NCBI GenBank assembly: GCA_019752335.1
Contig: JAIEMJ010000003.1
Span: forward strand, 1-64,000
Source: Bryobacteraceae bacterium
GTDB lineage: Bacteria > Acidobacteriota > Terriglobia > Bryobacterales > Bryobacteraceae
Direction: 5' to 3'
DNA: 64,000 bases
Shown: positions 26,989 through 34,143 of the stretch, in pieces
Layout of the letters: the number at the start of each line of letters is the position of its first letter
Position numbering within the stretch: the first letter of the stretch is position 1
The notes under the pieces: model-generated
Seen by the model: the letters and a program-made list of their open reading frames with translations, nothing else
The model's database searches: none
What the model was told of the DNA's origin: nothing
Made by a program: the position numbers and the translations under genes

Positions 26989-27960
26989 ATGGCCAAGAGA
27001 GATTTTCAGGAAGTCGTCTCCGCGCTTCGCCGTGACGTGAAACAGCAGGCGCGGCAGCGAGCCCTCATTGCGCCTTGGCACAGAATTGAGGAAGCATCGG
27101 CCTTGTATGTCGATGGGTTGGTTTTTTCTCTGTGGATACGAGCCGTCTGCTCCGTCTGTCCTCGCGTCCCATCGAGCATCCAGACGATGTTGGAGTCCAA
27201 GTGCGCCGGCTTCCTCGATGAAGCTCATGAAGTGTGGCAAGAAGGCCATGTAGCTGTCTGGCGGCGATTGAAGGAATGGATTGAATGCCAGCGCTTTGCG
27301 GATGCGAAGCAGGAGGGCTGGTTTGAAGCAGTTCTCTACTATGCATATCTTGACCTCCGTACGGAGCAAACCTGGCTGCATTGGGATTCCACGATGGAGC
27401 TCTGGCAAAATCAGCCGCCGGCGCGCGTGCCCACGTTCGAAACGTGGCAACGAGAAATTGTCACTCATGCAGCAGCCTTGGACCGCACGGATCTGAAGGG
27501 GGTGGCGCTGCAGCAAGAGACTCAAGTTGAGCGCAAGGTGCTGGCGGCCGCTGCCGATGCCCTGATCGAAGCTCGTGCTCGCGCTCTTTGGATCGCTTGT
27601 TGTTGCAAGCCTGGGCGTGTGCTTCCCAATTGCGTGACCGAGGAACTGGCGCAATCGATCCCGTCGTTGGCAGGTGCTCCGCTCGCTTGGTCCCGATCGC
27701 TGTTCATTCAGGTTGTTCGCCGGGCCGCGGCCCCATGGATCGTTCGAGGACGGAGTGGACGATGGAGTACGGCGCTGTGGTACGACGTTGTCAATCACCC
27801 GCGGTATCATCGGATCGTTCACTATTTCCATAAGTGTGAAGATGAGCGGTTGGCCTCCGGCAGCCAACATTCGACCTCAACTTTTGCCGATTGGCTTAGA
27901 GCCGCCGATGGATTTTGTCTCCTCACCTCCGGCCCCTCCGCCGGTAGCGGCCATTGCTGA
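26989..27960 (+). CDS. Unknown soluble protein of 323 residues
   Basis: ATG 26989 follows a GGAAACGG run. The product begins MAKRDFQEVVSALRRDVKQQ, is rich in Trp, Arg and Ala, and looks mostly helical (HRIEEASALYVDGLVFSLWI, WQEGHVAVWRRLKEWIECQR). There is no signal peptide or membrane segment. I recognise no family. Its last 84 bases overlap the convergent gene ending at 27877. A basic, Trp-rich helical protein could bind nucleic acid, but nothing in the sequence proves it. Confidence 0.55.
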   Translation: MAKRDFQEVVSALRRDVKQQARQRALIAPWHRIEEASALYVDGLVFSLWIRAVCSVCPRVPSSIQTMLESKCAGFLDEAHEVWQEGHVAVWRRLKEWIECQRFADAKQEGWFEAVLYYAYLDLRTEQTWLHWDSTMELWQNQPPARVPTFETWQREIVTHAAALDRTDLKGVALQQETQVERKVLAAAADALIEARARALWIACCCKPGRVLPNCVTEELAQSIPSLAGAPLAWSRSLFIQVVRRAAAPWIVRGRSGRWSTALWYDVVNHPRYHRIVHYFHKCEDERLASGSQHSTSTFADWLRAADGFCLLTSGPSAGSGHC

Positions 27961-28644
27961 TTGCGGTGCAGGCTCGGGATAGCCCATTTCCCGAAGCCAG
28001 TTCCGCATCTCCGGCAGCAGCGTGTCGAAAGGGATCCTGGCCGGATGTTCGCTGAGGAATTTTGTCAGTGAACTTTCTGTGATCCGCCCGCCCTTGGTGA
28101 ACAGAAAGTTCTCTTCCACCCAGTACTGAATTCTGCCCGGCGAGACGAGGAGCATCTCCGCTAGCTCCTTCACCTTGTATCCGCCGAGGCTTTCAGCTTT
28201 GTAGCCAAGATCCCAGAGCCGCTTTCGGACGGCGGCGACGGTACGGCCGAGCCGCCGAGCGATAAGTGAAAGCGAGGCATTACTGTCTATCGACCACAGT
28301 AGTTCGTCAATTTCTGTCTTGGTCCATCTCGGGGGTTTGGGTTTACAGAGACCCAGGGCCGACGCGTGTTTGCGAACAGCCGACCACGACCAGGAAGGTC
28401 GTTCTCGTTTGAGAGCTCGCCGTCCCGCCCGCGGACCACCTTGGGTCCACGCTGTCGTTAGGATGCAATCCAGTTCCGCGGTCCACTGACAGGTGGAACC
28501 ACGTGTACGCGGGCGTCGAGACTTCTGCCCGGCCCCGAGATCCGATCGAGAGAGCGGGAGCGGCAGTTCGCAGGTCTCACCGCGCTGTGCGATGCACGAC
28601 TCTGGGGAGGATGGAGTCACCGATGAGACAACGACTTTTAGCAT
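27877..28644 (-). CDS. Unknown protein with helix-turn-helix-like segments
   Basis: The 255-residue frame from ATG 28644 has a poorly ordered basic N-terminus. A Myb/SANT-like segment follows: PRWTKTEIDELLWSIDSNAS then LSLIARRLGRTVAAVRKRLW. A MerR-like segment comes next: YKVKELAEMLLVSPGRIQYW and VEENFLFTKGGRITESSLTK. The tail is Gly-rich (ATGGGAGGEE). This suggests a DNA-binding protein with two recognition modules. The MerR-like part combined with 'ARRLGRT' repeats is typical of phage- or element-borne regulators. The tail overlaps the opposite-strand gene by 84 bases, an unusual convergent arrangement. Confidence 0.62.
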   Translation of the reverse strand: MLKVVVSSVTPSSPESCIAQRGETCELPLPLSRSDLGAGQKSRRPRTRGSTCQWTAELDCILTTAWTQGGPRAGRRALKRERPSWSWSAVRKHASALGLCKPKPPRWTKTEIDELLWSIDSNASLSLIARRLGRTVAAVRKRLWDLGYKAESLGGYKVKELAEMLLVSPGRIQYWVEENFLFTKGGRITESSLTKFLSEHPARIPFDTLLPEMRNWLREMGYPEPAPQSAMAATGGGAGGEETKSIGGSKPIGKS

Positions 28645-28960
28645 GGGTACCGCCTGGTCAGCTTTACATCGTGTTCGTTCGTCTTCGTCGGTACGGAAAT
28701 ACTGGGTAGACCAGTTCGGCAGCGCTCACCAGTTCCCTACATAAACAACAATCCGGAGCAGCAAAAGGTCTGAACAGTTTTCGTGATCCAGATGCAGTTC
28801 GGTTGACAATCGTCCCCTCGGATCCGGAGGCCAGAGACCATGACCAAAAGATTTTTTCGGACATTTAGCCGTTCTCGATGCTTATGAATAATAGGGGGGA
28901 TGGTATGCTCTTCGCCGCCCTTCTAGCGCGTCGACCAAGGGTCGTCATTGGGGAAGCGGT
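28645..28960. promoter_or_regulatory. Divergent intergenic region upstream of the sigma-CHAT operon
   Basis: No gene is seen in these 316 bases. The region separates the minus-strand HTH gene from the plus-strand sigma gene and must contain both promoters. AT-rich sequence near 28850-28905 (a T-run ending in a TTCGG box and TTATGAATAATAGGGGGGAT) is the likeliest site for the sigma operon promoter. I could not define -35/-10 boxes with confidence. Confidence 0.45.
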
Positions 28961-29611
28961 ATGTCATCCATCGACCACAGCGACCATGATCGATTGGACT
29001 CAGAATCGGTTCCGCCGTTCTGGATCCATGAGGGCGCCCATGGTGACGCTCGCTACGTCGATCCTCTTGTCGTTGCCGCGTCACGGGAGAACTGGTCTTG
29101 GGCGTTCTGGTTGATCCGGAGACAGCTCAATGACGGCGGTCGATTGGGCCAGATTGTCGAGCAAGTTGCGATCGACGTGACCAAGCGCTTGATGTCCGAC
29201 CCACAAGTGGGACTGAACCTTCACGGCTATTTTAGGACGGCCGTCTTACACACAGTCCAGACGATCGCGCTTCGAGAGCGTCGCATCAGCTACGAGGGAG
29301 CATCTCGAGATCTCGAGACGAACCATCACCTGACATCGCCGGATTGGACAAAGGTTTTCGATGACCGTATTACATTGGATGCGCTCGCACCCTTCATGTC
29401 TTACCAAATCCGGCAGATCATGCACTATCGTCAACTTGATTATTCCTGGAAAGATCTCGCCAAGCGACTCGGCATCAGCGAGAAACAGGCCAAATCCCGG
29501 TTCTACTACGGCGTTCGCCAGGCGCATGTTGAGTTGTGCGCCGCCCAACTTCGGCGAGTACACACAGGGCGAGTACACACAGAGGGAGATCGTCGTAATG
29601 GAAACGAATAA
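28961..29611 (+). CDS. ECF-like sigma factor of the CHAT operon
   Basis: The 216-residue product from ATG 28961 has a region-2-like part (ENWSWAFWLIRRQLNDGGRL, FRTAVLHTVQTIALRERRIS) and a region-4-like helix-turn-helix (YSWKDLAKRLGISEKQAKSR, FYYGVRQAH). Between them is a linker with YEGASRDLETNHHLTSPDWT. The protein is close to the one at 48627-49226, which shares WSWA, the linker and the YSWK...KQA.SRFYYG core. Both differ from ordinary ECF factors, so they form a separate small group. The gene overlaps the next one by 14 nt, so the partner protein is probably its regulator. Confidence 0.75.
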   Translation: MSSIDHSDHDRLDSESVPPFWIHEGAHGDARYVDPLVVAASRENWSWAFWLIRRQLNDGGRLGQIVEQVAIDVTKRLMSDPQVGLNLHGYFRTAVLHTVQTIALRERRISYEGASRDLETNHHLTSPDWTKVFDDRITLDALAPFMSYQIRQIMHYRQLDYSWKDLAKRLGISEKQAKSRFYYGVRQAHVELCAAQLRRVHTGRVHTEGDRRNGNE

Positions 29612-30311
29612 CCCTTTGAAGAGTCTTTCCTGGCGCCAGGAAGGGAAGCTTCTGGCCGCCGCGACGGCAATGGCGCGGCAGAACTTTGAGAATCCGGATC
29701 GGAGAGGGTGCCCCTCGCGGAACACTCTGAGGCGTCTGGCGCAGCGAGATCCATCGATAGAAGATGAACCGCAGCTGGTAGACCACGTCGGAACCTGCTC
29801 GCCGTGCTTTGTTGACTACTCCGGATTTCGCGCGGGCTACACGCTTCGACAGCGACTGCGCATCGGCTGCGTCGCTGCCATAGTGCTTGTTGCGTGCCTC
29901 GCCGCTTGGTCCTTCCGCGGGAAGTTCGGCCTTGGACAGCCATCTGGTCCGGAGATTCCCCTGACAGAACGGGGGAAGGTCGTCGCCGCTGTGCTTGACC
30001 TCAGAGCGAAAAGCACTCCGCGCGGACCGGCGAAGGATGCCGAGACCAATGAGTCTCCACGTCTCAAGCGGGCGCGGTTTTTCTTAACGATCCAGTTGCC
30101 AGTAGGTAGCGAGGACGGCAGTTACGATGTCGCGCTAGTGGATGCTTCGGGAACGACCGTCCGACAAACGAGCGGAACTGCCCGGCTAGAAACATTCATA
30201 GAAGTGCTGCAGGTGTCGCTCGACCTAAGCGATTTGCGACCTGGAAGATACACGCTCCGCTACCGACGAGAGCGAGCGCCTTGGAGTGAATATGCAGTCG
30301 TATTGGACTGA
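29598..30311 (+). CDS. Membrane-anchored putative anti-sigma factor with zinc-finger-like segment
   Basis: ATG 29598 lies inside the sigma gene and has AGGGAGA upstream. The 237-residue product has a cytoplasmic part of about 85 residues containing LVDHVGTCSPC, an HxxxCxxC pattern as in zf-HC2 anti-sigma domains. One membrane helix follows (IGCVAAIVLVACLAAWSF, about 92-109), then an extracytoplasmic beta-domain (FFLTIQLPVGSEDGSYDVAL, LRPGRYTLRYRRE). This layout is that of a membrane anti-sigma with a sensor outside. The exposed domain resembles the beta-sandwich domains seen beside CHAT genes, though I cannot name it. Its partner would be the overlapping sigma factor. Confidence 0.72.
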   Translation: METNNPLKSLSWRQEGKLLAAATAMARQNFENPDRRGCPSRNTLRRLAQRDPSIEDEPQLVDHVGTCSPCFVDYSGFRAGYTLRQRLRIGCVAAIVLVACLAAWSFRGKFGLGQPSGPEIPLTERGKVVAAVLDLRAKSTPRGPAKDAETNESPRLKRARFFLTIQLPVGSEDGSYDVALVDASGTTVRQTSGTARLETFIEVLQVSLDLSDLRPGRYTLRYRRERAPWSEYAVVLD

Positions 30312-30325
30312 AGTTGTTTGATGTG

Positions 30326-33052
30326 ATGAGAAAGAAGTCCCAATCACACGCGAGAAAGGTGCCGGAGGAAGCAGCGAGTTCTCCGACGGCCTCGCCAACA
30401 ATGTCGGGTTACGCAAGCGGGATACGCATTTCCGGCCGCAGATTGGGTGGAAGAGTCCTTCTGGCCCTCATGCTACTACTGCTGTTCACATTGCGGAGAC
30501 CGCCGCTGAGAACGGTGGTGAAAGCTGGGCCTCTGGATGAAATTCGACGTCTTGTATGGCTCAACAACTGGACAGACGCCGCGAACCTCGTCGATCAGTT
30601 CCAAGCCTCCCGCGAGTTCGGTCTTTCCGAAGGGGTAAAAACCTTCATTCGAGCTGTTCAGTTGCGCGGCAACATTGAGCGCATTCCCTTGCCGGAAGCG
30701 AAGGAGGGGGTCATTGAACTGCTCGGATCGAAGGGTGCGCAGTCGGATGTGGAGCTACGGATTCTCTTACTGGCAATCAAGGCAGACATTGAGTTCCAAT
30801 ATGACCTTGCTGCCGCAGAAGCCAGCTGGCAAGAGGCGAGGACACTATCAACTTCCGCAGCACTCCCTGTTTGGACATCCCGAGCTGACGGAGAACTTGG
30901 AGCAATCGACTTCTTAAACGGACGCATATTCCGCGCAGTCCGGCGCGTCTCGGTGGGCCTCTTGCAGGCCGAATTTAATGGCGACGTGGCCTCTCAGATT
31001 CGATATCGAACGGCGCTTGGCGAGGGGCTGAACGAGTTTGGCCGGAAAGCGGACGCACTCCGATTCTTCGACAAGGCGCTGGGACTCGCGAACGAGACGC
31101 CAGGCGCGTATTTCCCATTTACTGCTTACCTGGGTAAGGCCAAGCTCCTTGCAACGGACGGATCCCTCGAGGGAATCCGAATGCTGAACCAGGGCCTCAC
31201 CGAAGCGAGGCACCAGGGATACAAGGTTCGTGAAGCGAGAATCCTCACAGTGCTGGGAGAGATCTCCGCCGAATCGCAAAACTACGAAGAGGCTGGCGCT
31301 CGACTGACGGAAGCGGCCAATGTAGCAGGTGGCGCGGGCCTGAATCGGATTGAAGCGGATGCTAGCCGCCTCCTCGCCTCAATCCTGCTGGAACGTGGCG
31401 ACGCATCCGCAGCGATTCCACATGCGAGACGAGCGGTTGCGGCTGCGCACCGAGCCAAAGACGAGTATCACGTACCGGAAGGCCTGGCGATCCTTGGGGA
31501 GAGCGAAGCTCGCGCAGGCAAACTCGAAGCCGCCGAGGCCGCATTTACGCAGGCAAGTGAGATGGTTGATGGCCTCTTGGATGATTTTCCACACCCTCGT
31601 CACAAGAATACCCTTGTTGCCACGATGGGCCGCGTTTTTCAAGGACACTTCGATCTGGCCCTTCGCCAGTTAAAAAATCCGGCAAAGGCGTTTCAGGTTC
31701 TCGAGTCAGCGAAGGCCAGAGGTCTAACAGACCTGCTCCGTGGTACCGGACGCGAGCAAAACCGCGAGTTTCCGTGGAATCAACGGCCAGCGGAAGAGGC
31801 GGCCAAACTCCAGCAGGAACTCGCCTACGAAGAGGACACACGCACGCGGACCCGTCTACTCGATCGGCTGTGGGAATTGGAAGTAAGATCGTTCCAGCTC
31901 CACTCCGAGTCGCCGGGTGGCGACGATACCCGCTCCGCTCACATCACTCTTAGAGCTTTTCAATCCTCCCTCACGAGTGAAGAAGCAGTCCTGGAGTATT
32001 TAGTCGGCGAAGATCGATCTTTCGTACTCCTCATCAGCCGAGAGCTCATCCACTATCGGCTGCTTCCCTCCCGACGAGAACTCGATGCTGCGATCGACGC
32101 CCATCTTGCCGAGGTCGCGGCCGGCCGCAGCGCTCAAGATGAGGCCCGTGCACTGTTTCGCCTCCTCTTCCAACCTGCCGGTGTACTCGGCCGCTTCGAA
32201 AGACTGGTGATCATTCCCGACGGAAGTCTCCATCGCGTGCCTTTTGCAGCGCTCGTTGACAGCGACGGGCGCTATCTGATCGAGTCGCATGTGATCTCGT
32301 ACGCGCCATCGGCAACCGTATACGAGATGTTGTCCCGCCGGTCGCCGAAGATACCCCAGATTGCGCTACTCGCAATAGGCGGTGTGAACTATGGCTCCCC
32401 GCAGGTGAAGGGTGGGCCAGGACGTAGAGGATTCACGCTCTTTGATCCCTCCAGGCCGCCTCACTGGCGCGCCATTCCGCAGTCGTTTTCTGAGGTGACC
32501 GACATTGCCGCAGCGCACCGCGGCCGTAGTACCGTGTTCACTGGCAGCAGCGCAACAGAATCGAACCTCAAGCAACTGGATCTATCGACGTTCGGTGTTC
32601 TTCACTTGGCTGTTCACTCCACGCTCGACCGCGAGTTTCCAGATCGGTCAGCGCTGGTCCTAACGAATCGCCGGGGCGAGAAAGAGGATGGACTGCTCCA
32701 AACTCGGGAGATTCTCGGACTCCGACTGAACTCGGAGCTCGTGACACTGTCTGCTTGCGACGGCGGCGTCGGCCCCATTGAGGGTATAACGGGGGTCAAC
32801 AGCCTGGTCGAGGCATTCTTGATGGCCGGATCGCGCAGCGTCGTAGCGACGATCTGGGATGCGGACGATGTATTCACAGGCGCCCTAATGCGCCGATTCT
32901 ACGCATATCTGGACACCGGAGGCGATAAGGCGGGAGCGTTGGCACTCGCCATGCGCGAACTATTGCAGCGGCACGGTCCCGATGCTGTGCCGTTTTATTG
33001 GGCGGGATTCCGCATTGTTGGAGACGCCCGTGGAACGACAACAGGAGAATAG
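30326..33052 (+). CDS. Membrane-anchored TPR-CHAT caspase-like protease
   Basis: Taken from ATG 30326, about 908 residues. A basic N-terminus and one membrane helix (VLLALMLLLLFTLR) are followed by about 450 residues of TPR-type helical repeats (ALRFFDKALGLANETPGAYF, AREARILTVLGEISAESQNY) and a C-terminal CHAT domain of about 330 residues. The catalytic pair is visible: His in FGVLHLAVHSTLDREF (about 760) and Cys in LVTLSACDGGVGP (about 810). CHAT domains are clan CD Cys proteases related to separase and caspases. In the type III-E CRISPR system a TPR-CHAT protein cleaves a sigma-binding partner. Here it sits 14 nt after a sigma/anti-sigma pair, with no CRISPR genes. Confidence 0.88.
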   Translation: MRKKSQSHARKVPEEAASSPTASPTMSGYASGIRISGRRLGGRVLLALMLLLLFTLRRPPLRTVVKAGPLDEIRRLVWLNNWTDAANLVDQFQASREFGLSEGVKTFIRAVQLRGNIERIPLPEAKEGVIELLGSKGAQSDVELRILLLAIKADIEFQYDLAAAEASWQEARTLSTSAALPVWTSRADGELGAIDFLNGRIFRAVRRVSVGLLQAEFNGDVASQIRYRTALGEGLNEFGRKADALRFFDKALGLANETPGAYFPFTAYLGKAKLLATDGSLEGIRMLNQGLTEARHQGYKVREARILTVLGEISAESQNYEEAGARLTEAANVAGGAGLNRIEADASRLLASILLERGDASAAIPHARRAVAAAHRAKDEYHVPEGLAILGESEARAGKLEAAEAAFTQASEMVDGLLDDFPHPRHKNTLVATMGRVFQGHFDLALRQLKNPAKAFQVLESAKARGLTDLLRGTGREQNREFPWNQRPAEEAAKLQQELAYEEDTRTRTRLLDRLWELEVRSFQLHSESPGGDDTRSAHITLRAFQSSLTSEEAVLEYLVGEDRSFVLLISRELIHYRLLPSRRELDAAIDAHLAEVAAGRSAQDEARALFRLLFQPAGVLGRFERLVIIPDGSLHRVPFAALVDSDGRYLIESHVISYAPSATVYEMLSRRSPKIPQIALLAIGGVNYGSPQVKGGPGRRGFTLFDPSRPPHWRAIPQSFSEVTDIAAAHRGRSTVFTGSSATESNLKQLDLSTFGVLHLAVHSTLDREFPDRSALVLTNRRGEKEDGLLQTREILGLRLNSELVTLSACDGGVGPIEGITGVNSLVEAFLMAGSRSVVATIWDADDVFTGALMRRFYAYLDTGGDKAGALALAMRELLQRHGPDAVPFYWAGFRIVGDARGTTTGE

Positions 33053-33054
33053 CG

Positions 33055-34071
33055 ATGAGTCAACTAAGCGGAGCGCAACGAGACCAGATCGTATCTGCGG
33101 TTCTTGCCACGGTTGAGGCAAAACACTTCAACCATCTTTTCGAGAAGGAACGATGGAGAGCGGCCATTCAACGAGAACGGGCCAGATTGCTCTCCGAATC
33201 GGCGGTAAGCGACTTTGAAGGCATTCTGGACGGCCTGGTTCGATCGTTTGGCGTCCCCGATGCAGGCTTCTTCCATGAACGGGCCCGCAAGAAGATTCCG
33301 AGGGGTGTAGCCGCTCGCTTTCAGTACTGTCAGCCAACCGAATGTGCGCCTTCGATGACTCAGGCGACGGAGGGCGGCGATGTCATGATCACCAAGTTTC
33401 CTGAGAACATCGGCTGGATCAAGGTAACAAAGTTTCCGGGCGCCGTCGGGATTGATATTGCAAAACAGATCGACTCCGGTATCCAGCAGTTGCGCGAATG
33501 CAGACGGATTGTTCTCGATCTGCGCGGGAACGCGGGTGGAGGATTGGCGTTTCTTCGTGTCATGAGCTACCTGACGCCGGAGCGCTTGCCTGTCGGCTAC
33601 AGCGTTACACGCACATGCGCGGAACGCGGGTATTCGAAGGAATCCCTCGCTGCCTTCAACCACATTCCGTCTCATAAATCCGCATTGATCTGGCTGGCCG
33701 TCAAGTTCGGATTCCGGGACGATTCAGTGAAGATCATCACCGAGGGTCTCGGATCCCAGCCGTTTCACGGAAAGATCGTCGTGCTGACCGATGCGACTAC
33801 GACGGGGGCGGGGGAACGAATCGCCGCATTCGCCCGAGAACGGAATCTCGGCTGTATCGTCGGCACTCGGACAGCAGGCCGGCTCATCTGTTGCAGCGTG
33901 TATAAGGTGGGCCAAGGGTACTACGTCCGTGTTCCCGCCAGAGCTTGGTACACGTGGAGCGGCGACCAACTCGAGGGCAGAGGCGTGGAACCCGACTATG
34001 AAGTCACGGACGGAGATGGCACGCGCGACTTTCAACTGGACCGCGCCATCGAGATCGCTCGGGACATGTAG
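33055..34071 (+). CDS. S41 (C-terminal processing) peptidase-like protein, probably inactive
   Basis: ATG 33055 follows AGGAGAAT and lies 2 nt after the CHAT stop. The 338-residue product has an N-terminal helical part (LSGAQRDQIVSAVLATVEAK) and an S41 fold: GWIKVTKFPG, RRIVLDLRGNAGGGLAFLRV, KIVVLTDATTTGAGERIAAF, GCIVGTRTAGR. No PDZ or signal peptide is seen. In active S41 enzymes the nucleophile sits in S-A-(S/G)-E and a Lys follows about 25 residues later. Here the aligned residues are Gly in TTGAGE (about 248) and Arg in TAGR. The catalytic dyad thus appears absent, so it may bind peptides rather than cut them. Confidence 0.75.
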   Translation: MSQLSGAQRDQIVSAVLATVEAKHFNHLFEKERWRAAIQRERARLLSESAVSDFEGILDGLVRSFGVPDAGFFHERARKKIPRGVAARFQYCQPTECAPSMTQATEGGDVMITKFPENIGWIKVTKFPGAVGIDIAKQIDSGIQQLRECRRIVLDLRGNAGGGLAFLRVMSYLTPERLPVGYSVTRTCAERGYSKESLAAFNHIPSHKSALIWLAVKFGFRDDSVKIITEGLGSQPFHGKIVVLTDATTTGAGERIAAFARERNLGCIVGTRTAGRLICCSVYKVGQGYYVRVPARAWYTWSGDQLEGRGVEPDYEVTDGDGTRDFQLDRAIEIARDM

Positions 34072-34143
34072 CCGCTCTAGTTGATTTAATGGGACCGTGA
34101 ACGTCCCCAGATGGAGGCGAATAGAGAACCTCGGAGGTGAATC

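Noticed and set aside
26863-27870. Minus-strand frame of 335 codons
   Set aside because: It mirrors the plus-strand gene at 26989-27960 and has neither a family pattern nor a ribosome-binding site.
28961-34071. Type III-E CRISPR (gRAMP) locus, suggested by TPR-CHAT plus sigma factor
   Set aside because: There is no gRAMP-like effector, no Cas gene and no repeat array in the window. Only the CHAT/sigma theme is shared.
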